Part shown: positions 33,507-43,587 of the stretch, piece by piece
Layout: every line of letters starts with the position of its first letter
How positions within the stretch are numbered: the first letter of the stretch is position 1
DNA from: Symmachiella dynata
GTDB taxonomy: Bacteria; Planctomycetota; Planctomycetia; Planctomycetales; Planctomycetaceae
Length of the DNA stretch: 64,000 nt
Reading direction: 5' to 3'
Assembly: GCF_007747995.1 (NCBI RefSeq)
Contig: NZ_CP036276.1
Location: 6,748,001-6,812,000, forward strand
Position numbers and translations under genes: made by a program
Notes under the pieces: generated by a model
What the model was told of the DNA's origin: nothing
What the model saw: the letters and a program-made list of their open reading frames with translations, nothing else
The model's database searches: none

Positions 33507-34970
33507 ATGTCAACGGGGCCGCGAACCTGGGGCGGACGTTTGGTTCGAATCAGCAGCTTGCTGTGCGCGGCGGTTCTCATCTTGTGGATGGCCATGGCGA
33601 ATGATTTGTGGGTCGGCACGTCGCTGCTGGCCATGCTGCCTATGATGATCGGTAACGGGTCGGCGACGCCGGACAATGGTCGCAACGGCAAAGGATCGCT
33701 TCTCAGCCGTGCCTGGAAACGATATCGCCGCCGCTCGATGCGAGCCCGGATCCCGTACGAAGGCTTGGCCTATATGGTGATCCTGATCATCTTGATGTGC
33801 GGGGCGCTGTTGGGTAAATCGAACCTGCTGTTGTTGGTCTTCGCATTCATGGCAGGACCATGGATCGTGAACGGCAGCCTGTGTTACATGTTGCTGCGGG
33901 GGATTGATGCGACACGGCGCAGTCCTCGCCACGTGATGGCGGGTGAGCCGTTTTCTGTGGAAATCACAGTGACCAATTCCAAGCGGCTATTGTCTTCGTG
34001 GGTGTTGACCGTGATGGATCGTGTCCAGCACACGCACGAACAGGTACTCCCGCGTGTGTTGTTCACGCGGGTCCCCGCTCGTTCGCAGCGGACAGAGCAC
34101 TATCAAGCGCGGCTGATGCATCGCGGAAAATACGAATTGGGACCAATCCGCGTGACCACCCGATTTCCGTTGGGATTGGCCGAACGGTCGTTGATCATTC
34201 AGGAGGCGGATGAGATCCTGGTGTATCCCCAGGTCGGCGATTTAGCTCCCCGATGGCGGCGACAATCCCAACATGCGCGGGAGTTGGTCCAACAATCAGC
34301 GTCGCAGCGTGGCAGTTACGACGATGAATTTCACCGTATCCGCGAGTACCGCACCGGCGACGATCCCCGTGCGATCCACTGGAAGACTTCGGCTCGTCAG
34401 AATGAACTGATGGTGCGGGAGTATCACCAAAGTCGCGAGGATGACTTGACGATTTTGTTAGACCTATGGACCCCCACGCGGGCCTCGGTTGCCAATTATC
34501 AACGTGCAGAATACGCGATTAGTTTTGCCGCGACCGTGGGATACATGCATTGCCTCGACGCACGGGGCAGTCAGTTGGGGATTTCGGTGCTCGGTCAGGA
34601 AGTGGACGAGTGGTCAGGTGTCGCGGGTCCTTTCGCGATTCACCCGTTTCTAGAACGCTTGGCACTTTCCCAAGCAGGCACCGCGCGGCCGTTGGGCGAT
34701 TTTGTGAACGAGGCCATGTCGCTGCACGGCACCAAGGGACGCTGCCTATTGATCACCACGCGGCCCACACAGTCGGCAGAGACAACCCTGCCGAATGGTA
34801 AGGGACGACGATGGAACACCGGCGGTGAAGAATTGCGGATGGCGTACGAAGAATTGATCCAGTTATCCACCGCGGATCGTGCCGACCGCAGCCAGTACAG
34901 CATGGAGATCATTGAGGCCAATCCGCAGGTCCTCTCCGATGTTTTTCACCTCGCATCGGAGCCAGAATAA
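33507..34970 (+). CDS. DUF58 domain membrane protein
   Basis: Protein of 487 residues. Start ATG 33507 has GGAGGA eight bases upstream; the open frame further up overlaps the previous gene. Two hydrophobic stretches near the N-terminus (ISSLLCAAVLILWMAMA and GLAYMVILIILMCGALL then LLLLVFAFMAGPWIV) anchor it in the membrane. The DUF58 signature is DDEFHRIREYRTGDDPRAIH followed by WKTSARQNELMVREY near 290-320. DUF58 proteins often work with MoxR ATPases and transglutaminase-like proteins; the next gene is such a protein, six bases away, so a co-transcribed pair is likely. No MoxR gene is in the window. Confidence 0.88.
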   Translation: MSTGPRTWGGRLVRISSLLCAAVLILWMAMANDLWVGTSLLAMLPMMIGNGSATPDNGRNGKGSLLSRAWKRYRRRSMRARIPYEGLAYMVILIILMCGALLGKSNLLLLVFAFMAGPWIVNGSLCYMLLRGIDATRRSPRHVMAGEPFSVEITVTNSKRLLSSWVLTVMDRVQHTHEQVLPRVLFTRVPARSQRTEHYQARLMHRGKYELGPIRVTTRFPLGLAERSLIIQEADEILVYPQVGDLAPRWRRQSQHARELVQQSASQRGSYDDEFHRIREYRTGDDPRAIHWKTSARQNELMVREYHQSREDDLTILLDLWTPTRASVANYQRAEYAISFAATVGYMHCLDARGSQLGISVLGQEVDEWSGVAGPFAIHPFLERLALSQAGTARPLGDFVNEAMSLHGTKGRCLLITTRPTQSAETTLPNGKGRRWNTGGEELRMAYEELIQLSTADRADRSQYSMEIIEANPQVLSDVFHLASEPE

Positions 34971-34976
34971 GCCGCC

Positions 34977-37337
34977 ATGCCATTCCTCAAAACCTTTCAA
35001 TTGAGCATGTACGCCCAGGTCTTCTTGGCCAGTGGGTTGTTAGCAGCAGCCGAGGGAGGGGCATCGCCGGCCTACCTGACGTTCGTCGTTGGCTTGGTGG
35101 CGCTGATATTCAACGACTCACGCCGAGAGTTTGGTCTGTCGGAATGGTGGGCAAACGGTTTGGCGTTGGGGGCGTTTTTGGTCGCGTCTTGGGAGTTTAT
35201 GGGAGACAGCCAAGAATCCAAACTCCTCGCCGGAACACACTTGATCATCTATTTGCTGTGGATCGTGCTCCTGTGGAATCGGGAAATGCGGCATTTTTGG
35301 TGGATCTGCGCCTTGTGCCTGCTGCACGTCGCACTGGCCGCCGTATTAACGCAAGCCAGCTGGTTCGGCATGGTGCTTGTGGTCTACGTTCTCTTCATGG
35401 TCTGGAACCTGACGCTGTTTTCGTTGTATCGCGCAGAGGAAGAAGTTGTCTCCGCCCCCACGGTGTTTGCTTCCGATACTGGGACCGCGTTATTGCAAGC
35501 TTCGGGGAAAAATGCGGGAAGACACAGCCGCGTTCAAGGCAATGTGCAAAGCGACTTCGGCAGGTCCCGCGTCGGGAGCCGTTTGGCATTCGGTTCACTT
35601 GTCACGTCGCTATCGGGTTTATTGGTGGGCTCCGCAATTTTTGTGATGACTCCCCGTGTGTGGATTCCGCCGAAAAAATCGGAGCAAGCCGAATCCCCCA
35701 ACGTTTCGCCCATTCGATCAGTGACCGGCTTCACGGAGGAGGTGCAGCTCGGTGACATTGGCGAGATCCTGGAAAGTAGCGAGCCTGTGCTGTCGGTGCA
35801 GGTCGTCGACAATGATACGAATACAGCATTAGACGTAATCGATTTTGCCAACTCGTATGATATGAACGAACCATACCTGCGCGGCTCGGTCCTCGTGAAA
35901 TATAGCGCCGGTAAGTGGCAAACAGGGAAGCGGGATAGAGATCCAGACCGAATGTCTCACGCACCGAGACTGGGGAGTCGGGGGTGGATTCGCCAAGACA
36001 TCACGTTAGAACCGATGGGCACCAAGCTGCTATTTGCCATGCGGCCATTCTGTAGTGGTAATTTCGCCATCGGGGAGCGTGATGGCAACGAAAACGCGCT
36101 CTTTCTGGCATATCCCTCCTATACGATCTCTCCACGTACGAGCGAGTCGGGTTCGAAACAAATCAGATATCGGATTTATTCTCGCCCGCCAACTAATCCT
36201 CCATCGCCCCCCAAAGATTTTTCGTCGTTTCGATACATTGAAACATCGCAAAAAGGCCGCGAACTCACAGCAGTTCCTGAGTCACAGAAACTGAAAGCAC
36301 TTGCGCAACAAGTCGCCGCACGCGTCAATCGAGAATCGTTGCAGGGGGACGAGTACACATTGGCTGTGGCCCGTGCTTTGGAATCGCATCTGCGTGACAG
36401 CGGGGAATACACCTATTCACTCAGTGCGGCGGTGATGGATCCGACGATTGACCCGGTGGATGATTTTCTCTTCAACCGTAAATCGGGGCATTGCGAATAC
36501 TATGCGGCCGCGTTGACGTTGATGCTGCGTTCGGTCGGAATTCCCGCGCGGCTGATCAATGGATTCAAAGGGGGCGAATACGATGCCCAAGAGAAGGTCC
36601 TGCGGGTCGAACAGCGGCATGCGCACTCTTGGGTCGAAGCGGCGATCGGCGATCATTGGCTCACAATGGATGCGACGCCGGCGGCGGAGCGACAACGGAT
36701 CGTCGCCTCACACAAGCCGGGTTACTGGGAGGTCTTAAAGCGGACTTTTTGGGGATTTTGGCGAGAGAATGTGGTGAGTTTCTCGCTGGCGAAACAGCGA
36801 CGGGAGATTTTCGAGCCCATGCTGGATTATCTCCAAAAAGCATTTAGTTCCACCGCCGGGATGCGGGCCGCTGCGGTCGATTTTTGGAATTGGTTTTACA
36901 GCACGGTCACCAATCCGCAGCGATGGATCAGCATCGATGGCGGGATCCTTGTGTTTTTGCTCTTGGGCGTTCCGGTCTTGATTTTCCATTGGACAAGCAA
37001 AATTTGGCGTCGACTACGAGGAAGATGGGCGAGAAGAAAATCGGCGCACGCCGGTCCGACCCGCCTAGTTGAGTTTTACCAACGGTTTCAAGTCCTCACA
37101 CGACGGATGGGGTTTGTGCGACAGCCCCAACAGACGCAACGTGAGTACGCCGCCGCGATTCAGCAGGTCGTTGATGCTACGGCGGAGGAACCGGAAATGA
37201 ATAACGTCAGCAATGAAATTGCCGATTCGTTTTATCGTGTCCGATTTGGGGACGATCCCCTCAATGCCGAGGAACAACGGCAGGTCGATCAGCAATTGCA
37301 ATTGATGGAAGCATTGTCGAAACGGCGGCCACGCTAG
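34977..37337 (+). CDS. Transglutaminase-like membrane protein (DUF3488/TgpA type)
   Basis: Predicted membrane protein of 786 residues. The N-terminal ~230 residues hold several transmembrane helices; a large extracytoplasmic part follows with a transglutaminase-like core. Catalytic Cys506 is in NRKSGHCEYYAAALTLMLRS, His550 in QRHAHSWVEA and Asp565 in LTMDATP, so the Cys-His-Asp triad is complete. A further hydrophobic helix (GILVFLLLGVPVLIFHW near 660) precedes a cytoplasmic C-terminal domain that resembles DUF4129. Six-base gap from the DUF58 gene implies an operon. The family probably modifies cell-surface proteins; substrate unknown. Confidence 0.9.
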   Translation: MPFLKTFQLSMYAQVFLASGLLAAAEGGASPAYLTFVVGLVALIFNDSRREFGLSEWWANGLALGAFLVASWEFMGDSQESKLLAGTHLIIYLLWIVLLWNREMRHFWWICALCLLHVALAAVLTQASWFGMVLVVYVLFMVWNLTLFSLYRAEEEVVSAPTVFASDTGTALLQASGKNAGRHSRVQGNVQSDFGRSRVGSRLAFGSLVTSLSGLLVGSAIFVMTPRVWIPPKKSEQAESPNVSPIRSVTGFTEEVQLGDIGEILESSEPVLSVQVVDNDTNTALDVIDFANSYDMNEPYLRGSVLVKYSAGKWQTGKRDRDPDRMSHAPRLGSRGWIRQDITLEPMGTKLLFAMRPFCSGNFAIGERDGNENALFLAYPSYTISPRTSESGSKQIRYRIYSRPPTNPPSPPKDFSSFRYIETSQKGRELTAVPESQKLKALAQQVAARVNRESLQGDEYTLAVARALESHLRDSGEYTYSLSAAVMDPTIDPVDDFLFNRKSGHCEYYAAALTLMLRSVGIPARLINGFKGGEYDAQEKVLRVEQRHAHSWVEAAIGDHWLTMDATPAAERQRIVASHKPGYWEVLKRTFWGFWRENVVSFSLAKQRREIFEPMLDYLQKAFSSTAGMRAAAVDFWNWFYSTVTNPQRWISIDGGILVFLLLGVPVLIFHWTSKIWRRLRGRWARRKSAHAGPTRLVEFYQRFQVLTRRMGFVRQPQQTQREYAAAIQQVVDATAEEPEMNNVSNEIADSFYRVRFGDDPLNAEEQRQVDQQLQLMEALSKRRPR

Positions 37338-37566
37338 TCATTGCATTGACCGCGTTGGTAGCAATCGGACGCTGCGGGGAGTATTCTACCCATTGGCAAT
37401 CGCTGGCAACGGTCGATACAAGTCGTTTCAAAACCCTCTGACGCGTCTCACTGAAACTAATCTGAACGTTTCGAGAACAAGCGCAACCGGGTTTAGAAAC
37501 TGGTTCTAGACGGACGTTCAGCTTGCCACCCCTGACGGTATTAGTTTTTGCACACAAGGAGCAACA

Positions 37567-38259
37567 ATGAGACTCACCGCAATCCTCTGTACCCTGACCC
37601 TGGTTGCCGCTGTTTTTTCAGCAACGGCGCATGCCGGCGAGGACAACGTGCCCCCCAAAGGCTTTAAAGCACTGTTCAATGGCAAAGACCTGGCCGGTTG
37701 GAAAGGGCTTGTTGGGAACCCCAAAGTCCGCGCCAAAATGTCGCCTGACGAACTGGCGACGGCACAAAAAGCAGCTGACGAAAACATGCGGCAACATTGG
37801 AGCGTCGATAACGGCGTGTTGATTTTCGACGGAAACAACAAAGGCGGCCCGCTTTGCACTGACAAAGATTACGGCGACTTTGAAATGCTGGTCGATTGGA
37901 AGATCAAAGAGAAGGGGGATAGCGGCATCTATCTCCGCGGCAGCCCCCAAGTGCAAATTTGGGACATTGAACTCTTCAACACCGGTTCGGGCGGGTTGTA
38001 CAACAACAAAAAGAATCCTTCTAAACCGCTCAAGACCGCCGATAAACCGATTGGTGAATGGAACACCTTTAAGATCAAAATGGTCGGTGACAAGGTCACA
38101 GTGCACCTGAATGACGAATTGGTCGTGGATAATGTGACGTTGGAGAACTTCTGGGAACGTGACAAGCCGATCTACCCCACGGGGCAAATCGAATTGCAAA
38201 ATCACGGCAACACCCTGTACTTCAAAAACATTTACATCCGCGAAATCCCGCGGAAGTAA
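37567..38259 (+). CDS. Secreted DUF1080 (3-keto-disaccharide hydrolase-like) protein
   Basis: Protein of 230 residues with a clear signal peptide (MRLTAILCTLTLVAAVFSA, cleavage near THA-GED). The mature part has DUF1080 landmarks: GFKALFNGKDLAGWKG near 32, YGDFEMLVDWKIKEKGDSGIY near 104, and GQIELQNHGNTLYFKNIYIR at the end. This beta-jelly-roll family is expanded in planctomycetes and members are thought to act on glycans outside the cell. A GGAG ribosome-binding site is just before the ATG. Confidence 0.92.
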   Translation: MRLTAILCTLTLVAAVFSATAHAGEDNVPPKGFKALFNGKDLAGWKGLVGNPKVRAKMSPDELATAQKAADENMRQHWSVDNGVLIFDGNNKGGPLCTDKDYGDFEMLVDWKIKEKGDSGIYLRGSPQVQIWDIELFNTGSGGLYNNKKNPSKPLKTADKPIGEWNTFKIKMVGDKVTVHLNDELVVDNVTLENFWERDKPIYPTGQIELQNHGNTLYFKNIYIREIPRK

Positions 38260-38298
38260 TCGTCGCCGTCACGTCGACCACATCGGAAAGTTGGGACC

Positions 38299-39168
38299 GT
38301 GAACGTTTTGATCATCGGCTGTGGGTATGTCGGCCAACGCGCCGCGCAAGCCTGGCTGAGCGAAGGTCACTCCGTGAGCGCGTTGACGCGTAACGCGGAA
38401 AACGCGACACGGTTGGCAGCACAAGGCATCACGCCGATCATCGGGGATGTCACGCGGCCGGCATCGTTAATCGACCTGCCGGCCGCGGACTTGTTGCTGT
38501 ACGCCGTTGGTTTCGACCGATCAGCTGCGCATTCGCAACGTGACGTCTATGTCGACGGTTTAGCAAATGTACTCGCAGAGATTCACGCGCGCACAGGCCG
38601 TTTAATCTATCTTTCCAGCACGAGCGTGTACGGCCAAACCGGGGGCGAGTGGGTCGATGAGTCCTCCCCGTGCGAGCCAATTCGCGACAACGGTCAAGTA
38701 TGCCTGGATGCCGAACAGGTTATCAAATCGCAGCTGGGTGGGGATTCGACTGCGGAGTTTCAAATTCTCCGTCTGGCGGGTATCTACGGGCCGAACCGTC
38801 TGTTGGCCCGCGTCGCTGCCCTTCGCGACGGCGAACCGTTGGCCGGCAATCCTGAAGGGTACCTGAATTTGATCCACGTCGAGGACATTGTCCGCACAAT
38901 TCTGGCCTGTGCGGAGCGCGGTGTCGCGGGGCAGACGTATCTAGTCAGCGACGACCGTCCGATAACGCGCCGCGCGTATTATGAAACCTTGGCCCAGCTG
39001 ATTGGAGCGGCGGCTCCCCAATTTGGCGGTGGTGGCTCGGGACGGCACGGGGCGGAGAGTCTCAACAAACGCTGCAGGAACCGCCGGTTGCGTGATGAAT
39101 TGGCGGTCGAACTGGCCTATCCAACGATCGAAACCGGTCTGCCGGCGGCTCTGGGCGAATTACAGTAA
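38299..39168 (+). CDS. NAD-dependent epimerase/dehydratase family protein
   Basis: Extended short-chain dehydrogenase-type protein of 289 residues with a GTG start. N-terminal Rossmann motif LIIGCGYVGQRAAQAWL (GxGxxG), and LIYLSSTSVYGQTGGEWVDE near residue 107 with the Tyr of the active site; FQILRLAGIYGPNR follows. These resemble YeeZ/GalE-like proteins of unknown substrate. Its last nine bases overlap the end of a convergent minus-strand gene. Substrate not identifiable. Confidence 0.87.
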   Translation: MNVLIIGCGYVGQRAAQAWLSEGHSVSALTRNAENATRLAAQGITPIIGDVTRPASLIDLPAADLLLYAVGFDRSAAHSQRDVYVDGLANVLAEIHARTGRLIYLSSTSVYGQTGGEWVDESSPCEPIRDNGQVCLDAEQVIKSQLGGDSTAEFQILRLAGIYGPNRLLARVAALRDGEPLAGNPEGYLNLIHVEDIVRTILACAERGVAGQTYLVSDDRPITRRAYYETLAQLIGAAAPQFGGGGSGRHGAESLNKRCRNRRLRDELAVELAYPTIETGLPAALGELQ

Positions 39169-39957
39169 GCGACCGACGGGTTCAGGTGAGGTGATTTTGT
39201 CTTGTTCCGGAGTGGGAACCAGGCGGTCCATCCAGCGAATGCCGAACGCTTCGATTTCTGAGGTCATCGCGTTGACGAGACGCCGGGCGCGGCTGCGGCT
39301 GTCCTCCGCTCGCGCCCGGCGTTGTTCTACGCGTGCCATCAGCCCCTGCCGCTGCTCAGCCCAATACTGCGACGCACTGCTGCGGACGTCGTCCAGCCAC
39401 GGCCCCCATTGCATGGCTTGCGGCTCGGCAGATTGAGTTGGCGCGGATGCCCGCATCGATTCGAAGCAGGCGCCGGTGGGATAGGACTCAACGTCGCCCG
39501 CGGCAGTCTGCTTGCCTGCGGGGGTTGATGTCGTGGCGGCGCGTTCGAAGGCGCGGAGGTTTTTAAAAACCCAATGCTGACCGTCTCGGAACATCAGATA
39601 CAAATCGCGCTGAGGGGAAGCCGGCTGGCTTTCGGCAGCGTTGATTTGCTCCGGCAAAACATCGAGGCACTGCAAATCATCACGACAGTCCCACACGCCG
39701 TAGCAATCGGGCGAAATGCCGTCGGGGGAGGGAAATGACGCAATGTGAAACAGATCCACGGAAAAACAGGACACGTCGCGGGGTCGCTCGGTGACGGTCA
39801 CAATGCTCACAGCGGGAGAGACGACATCGTCGAGCACCAATTGCGATGCGGCAACGGCGCGGCGAGCGATACGCTCTTCGCGATTCTTGTGTTCCGTGGA
39901 CCAAAGCCACGCAAACAATGTTAGAAATGCCACCAGGGCGATAATGCGGTCGTTCAT
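39160..39957 (-). CDS. Membrane-anchored protein of unknown function
   Basis: 265 residues from the ATG at 39957, with one N-terminal transmembrane helix (IIALVAFLTLFAWLW) and an extracytoplasmic or cytoplasmic body without a recognised domain. Four cysteines occur between residues 70 and 110 (SCFSV, DCYGVWDCRDDLQCL). The C-terminal 90 residues are rich in Arg, Ala and Glu and probably helical. Overlaps the end of the convergent epimerase by nine bases. Coding assignment rests on length and plausible composition. Confidence 0.55.
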   Translation of the reverse strand: MNDRIIALVAFLTLFAWLWSTEHKNREERIARRAVAASQLVLDDVVSPAVSIVTVTERPRDVSCFSVDLFHIASFPSPDGISPDCYGVWDCRDDLQCLDVLPEQINAAESQPASPQRDLYLMFRDGQHWVFKNLRAFERAATTSTPAGKQTAAGDVESYPTGACFESMRASAPTQSAEPQAMQWGPWLDDVRSSASQYWAEQRQGLMARVEQRRARAEDSRSRARRLVNAMTSEIEAFGIRWMDRLVPTPEQDKITSPEPVGRLL

Positions 39958-40174
39958 GGGAGTTAGCACATCAATATTTCGGCAACAGGGACGGCTGTTG
40001 CATTCTGGATTTCTACAAATGTCAGCGGACGGACATTGGAACATTAATCCTCACTACGCTGTGCATCGGGTATTGCAGCCACGTCCGATTAGGGGAAATG
40101 CGGGAAATAGGATCATGCGGGTTGTGGCTGATGCAATTGCCCTGCAGAGGATTCCCCCGGAAGCCGAGCGTTGA

Positions 40175-40203
40175 TTGTGGGTTTTAAGGCATGCTCCTAT
40201 AAT
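40175..40203 (+). promoter_or_regulatory. Predicted promoter for aroA
   Basis: Perfect -10 TATAAT (40198-40203) with a 17-base spacer to TTGTGG (40175-40180), a three-of-six -35. Transcription would start near 40210, giving a leader of about 125 bases. Confidence 0.5.
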
Positions 40204-40216
40204 GGGTTACGAGATT

Positions 40217-40257
40217 CCCCGTCCGGTGAGAGCCGAGTGGGAGGTCCGGAGGCGGGG
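40217..40257 (+). promoter_or_regulatory. GC-rich hairpin in the aroA leader
   Basis: CCCCG-TCCGG (40217-40226) pairs with CCGGA-GG-CGGGG (40246-40257): ten base pairs with a GG bulge. It falls in the predicted 5' leader of aroA, and may affect expression. No T-run follows. Confidence 0.35.
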
Positions 40258-40334
40258 ATGCACGCGCTGCCCCACAATCCTGGCAATCGCAACAATTCAC
40301 AACCAAGTCACGGCGTCTGAACGACAATTCGACT

Positions 40335-41615
40335 ATGTCTGACCCACTCCCCATTTCGCCCGTCACGCAACCGTTGTCGGGGACGGTCCGTCCGCCCGGT
40401 TCCAAGAGTCTCACCAACCGTGCCTTGATTGTGGCCGCTTTGGCCGATGGGGGCTCGGAATTGACGGGGGTTTTGGACAGCCAAGATACACAGGTCATGC
40501 TCGAAAGCCTGGCACGGCTGGGATTCAATGTGCAGCATGATCAGTCGTTGGCCAGAGTCAGTATTAAAGGATGTGGTGGAACGGTCCCAGCGGGCGGCGC
40601 GGAGTTATGGCTGGAAAACAGCGGGACGAGCATTCGATTTCTAACGGCACTCTGTGCGGCGGGCCAAGGCGAATATCGTCTCGATGGGTCGACACGCATG
40701 CGTGAGCGCCCGATCGGCGATCTGATTGCCGCTTTGAATCAACTGGGAGGCCATGTCACTTCGGTTGCGGGCACAGACTGTCCTCCGGTCCGCGTTGTTG
40801 CCAACGGCTTGCGGGGAGGCACGGTCGATGTGCCGGGCAGTATCTCAAGCCAGTTTCTCAGCGCCGTGCTCATGGCGGCTCCCACAGCAGCCAATCGTGT
40901 GGACATTCAAGTCGCCGGCACATTGGTCTCCGTGCCCTACGTCGAAATGACGTTGGCTGTGATGCGACAATTTGGCGTCGAGGTCGAATATGATTCCTAC
41001 AGGCGATTTTCGATCGAACCGCAACGCTACGCGCCGACTCGTTACGCGATTGAACCGGATGCTTCGGCCGCCAGTTACTTCTTCGCCGCAGCAGCCGTCA
41101 CGGGGGGAGAGATCACCGTGGAAGGTTTAACGCGTGACGCACTGCAGGGAGACGTCGGGTTTGTTGATGCGTTGGCGGAAATGGGCTGCACCGTGATCGA
41201 TGGCAGCGACAGCATTACGGTACGGGGCGGGCCGCTACGGGGGATCGACATCGACATGAATGCGATCAGCGACACGGCCCAGACGTTGGCAGCCATCGCG
41301 CCGTTCGCCGAGGGACCGACGCGGATTCGCAATGTCGCCCATATGCGGCATAAAGAGACGGATCGCATTTCCGCCCTGGTCATCGAGTTGCGGCGGCTGG
41401 GGGCTCGGGTCGACGAATTCGACGACGGGCTGATGATCTACCCCGGTCCGTTAAACCCGGCGACGATCGAAACCTACGATGATCATCGTATGGCGATGAG
41501 TTTCGCAATCACGGGCCTCAAATCACCGGGCATCCAAATTGCGGACCCCGGCTGCACCGCGAAAACGTATCCCCGTTTCTTCGAGGACCTCGCCCAGTTG
41601 ACGGACGCCTCGTAA
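40335..41615 (+). CDS. aroA: 3-phosphoshikimate 1-carboxyvinyltransferase (EPSP synthase)
   Basis: Shikimate-pathway enzyme that joins phosphoenolpyruvate to shikimate-3-phosphate; 426 residues. Motifs: [19 protein letters not shown] at residue 20, [15 protein letters not shown] (PEP site), [19 protein letters not shown], and [14 protein letters not shown] near the end. In the PEP site the residue equal to E. coli Pro101 is Phe (SIRFL), as in class-II-like or glyphosate-tolerant variants. Stand-alone gene with its own promoter. Confidence 0.96.
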   Translation: MSDPLPISPVTQPLSGTVRPPGSKSLTNRALIVAALADGGSELTGVLDSQDTQVMLESLARLGFNVQHDQSLARVSIKGCGGTVPAGGAELWLENSGTSIRFLTALCAAGQGEYRLDGSTRMRERPIGDLIAALNQLGGHVTSVAGTDCPPVRVVANGLRGGTVDVPGSISSQFLSAVLMAAPTAANRVDIQVAGTLVSVPYVEMTLAVMRQFGVEVEYDSYRRFSIEPQRYAPTRYAIEPDASAASYFFAAAAVTGGEITVEGLTRDALQGDVGFVDALAEMGCTVIDGSDSITVRGGPLRGIDIDMNAISDTAQTLAAIAPFAEGPTRIRNVAHMRHKETDRISALVIELRRLGARVDEFDDGLMIYPGPLNPATIETYDDHRMAMSFAITGLKSPGIQIADPGCTAKTYPRFFEDLAQLTDAS

Positions 41616-41673
41616 GAATCCGACTGAAGACCAGCCCCATGCGTGCACATCGTCCTTGCACGCGTGCTTCGCA

Positions 41674-42315
41674 CTACGGTTTCGACCACAGCCATCCGGC
41701 GGATCGAGACGCTGACGGTTGCCGCGACGCCGGTTGAGCCTGTGTGGGGCGATTTGTGACGGATCGAACCGGTCGTTCGTATCCCGACAGCTCGATCATG
41801 CGTCGATAGTCCTCTTCGTCGCTATAGTCCGCGGGCAAAGAGACCGATTCGTCGAGCTCCAGGTCCAATTCAAACTCTTCGTTCAATTGCGGGGACAATT
41901 GAGGTTCCGGTTCTGGCTCCGGAGCCGGTACGGGAGGAGTCGATATCGGGGGCGGGGGCGGCAGTTCCTCGGGCATCGGGGGGACACCCGACTGGGGAGG
42001 TTGATTGATTTTGGGAACGGTCGTTGCGGGTTGCGAATAAGCAGGGGCCGAAGTTGTGGGTGCTGGCGAACTCGGAGCTGAGGGTGTGGTCGACTCCGCG
42101 AAGTCTGTGTTTTCCAACCAACGCAAGTCCTGCACGCGGCGACGTTCATCCCAGCCGGTATCAACGAGCTCCACAAATCCCGATGGCTTTTTACATTCGC
42201 GGAAATCCAATCCACCGCGTAGCGTGATTCCCTTCTTGGCGTGGCAACAACACCCAGCGCAAGGGGCGATTACGACCAGGATTCCCAACAGTTTTAAGAT
42301 GCGCGAAGGAGTCAT
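41674..42315 (-). CDS. Proline-rich lipoprotein, unknown function
   Basis: 213 residues from the ATG at 42315. The N-terminus MTPSRILKLLGILVVIAPC then AGCCCHAKKG carries a lipobox (AGC), so it is likely lipid-anchored. The central part (residues 80-150) is low-complexity Pro, Ser, Thr and Glu, with PPPPP and APEPEPEPQ, probably an extended linker. The last part has an acidic YSDEEDYRRMIELSG segment. No known domain. Convergent with aroA. Confidence 0.7.
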   Translation of the reverse strand: MTPSRILKLLGILVVIAPCAGCCCHAKKGITLRGGLDFRECKKPSGFVELVDTGWDERRRVQDLRWLENTDFAESTTPSAPSSPAPTTSAPAYSQPATTVPKINQPPQSGVPPMPEELPPPPPISTPPVPAPEPEPEPQLSPQLNEEFELDLELDESVSLPADYSDEEDYRRMIELSGYERPVRSVTNRPTQAQPASRQPSASRSAGWLWSKP

Positions 42316-42574
42316 GTGCCGTATCCATCCTACCAACCATGTGCTGTTCGACCGCGTCGACCAGGCAGTTGCCTGTCATTCCGCAAAGCCGAATCACTTT
42401 GCGTGTCTGTCAAAATCGGCACAACTGGAATTTGAGACACAGGGCAAGCTCAGCACATGACGACGCTCAGCGAATGGTTCGACCAACGCGCCGCACGATC
42501 CCTAAAAACCGAAACCTCTACGCTGTTTAGCTGGTCGACGAACCTTGCCTATTCCCAAGCCGCATGCAGGACGG

Positions 42575-43411
42575 TCAATCAAAGTAACCGCACGATTTGA
42601 GTGTCTCGACGCTGTCGATAATTCGTTGCTGCGTCTCAGCGAGAGAGAGCTCCGGTTCGCCGCGAATGCCTTCTAGCTCCAAACTGTACGGCCCTGTGAA
42701 TCCGCAGCCGCGCATGATGTGCAGCACCTGCAGGAAATCTACGGCCCCTCCATACCCCAGTGCCGGAAAATACCATTCGCCGGGATTTCCCTGGCTGTCC
42801 TTCAGGTGCAGGTGTTTGACGTAGTGAGAGACTTTAGCCAACCCGACTTCAACGACGATGTTTTCGTTAAAGTACAACATGTTGCCGGTATCGAAGTTGA
42901 TCCGCAGATTGGGGTGCTGCAGCTCCTCCATGGTTTGCAGCATATACCGATGGTTCACACAGATTCCCGGATGCGTCTCGAAACAATAAGTGATGCCATG
43001 CGTCGCCGCGCAATCGCCGATCTCGCGGAGATGCGCGTAGAGCTGCGACAATTGTTCAGCGTCATCTGCTTCCCCAGCTCCCCCGACTACGAGTTTCACG
43101 CCGAACTCGGCGGCGATGCCAAGTTTGTGTTTTGTGATATCGACGACATCACGCTGCAGTGGATTGCCGCTGGTGATATTACAGCTGGCCAATTTGACAC
43201 CATGATCGCTGAGCAGACTTTTGACAGCCGTTAAGTCCGCCGTGCTCGCCTCGGTCGTCACTAGCGGCTCATCGCCGAAGATCGATTTTGCCCCGGCGGT
43301 GCGGATCGGTAGTTCGAGGTACTCCAACCCGGCAGCGCGAATGTTTTCAATCGCGCCCCGCGCGCCGAAGCGTCCGTAACTGTTTGTCAAACAAGAAACA
43401 ATTGCCCGCAT
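42575..43411 (-). CDS. Sugar phosphate isomerase/epimerase-like TIM-barrel protein
   Basis: Protein of 278 residues of the xylose-isomerase-like (AP endonuclease 2) superfamily. GLEYLELPIRTAG near the N-terminus, ITYCFETHPGICVNHRYML (metal-site Glu and His), LRINFDTGNMLYF (Asp), and VKHLHLKDSQG (His-x-His) match the metal-binding strands. The ATG at 43411 is chosen because AAGGA lies seven bases upstream; a start at 43453 has no site. Divergent to citrate synthase. Substrate unknown; planctomycetes have many paralogues. Confidence 0.85.
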   Translation of the reverse strand: MRAIVSCLTNSYGRFGARGAIENIRAAGLEYLELPIRTAGAKSIFGDEPLVTTEASTADLTAVKSLLSDHGVKLASCNITSGNPLQRDVVDITKHKLGIAAEFGVKLVVGGAGEADDAEQLSQLYAHLREIGDCAATHGITYCFETHPGICVNHRYMLQTMEELQHPNLRINFDTGNMLYFNENIVVEVGLAKVSHYVKHLHLKDSQGNPGEWYFPALGYGGAVDFLQVLHIMRGCGFTGPYSLELEGIRGEPELSLAETQQRIIDSVETLKSCGYFD

Positions 43412-43587
43412 TCGTGGATCCTTAAAGCCAATGTGCTGTGTCAGTCCTTTCATTGTGACGGCATACCGACGGCTCGGCAATGACGTTGTCCGTCGCCGAG
43501 GGCCGAATTGTTTGGTATAACGTGGCAAGGCGGAAATCTCCGTACGAAACCTCTGCACTTCTTCTCTCATTCAATCCATTCGATACC

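Larger units (their letters stand above)
39958..40334. other. Divergent spacer upstream of aroA
   Basis: 377 bases between the divergent membrane protein and aroA. It contains the aroA promoter candidate at 40175-40203 and a leader hairpin at 40217-40257; nothing else recognisable. Confidence 0.5.

Noticed and set aside
42457-42600. A 47-codon plus-strand frame that overlaps the end of the TIM-barrel gene
   Set aside because: No ribosome-binding site, overlaps a well-supported gene on the other strand, and no known family.
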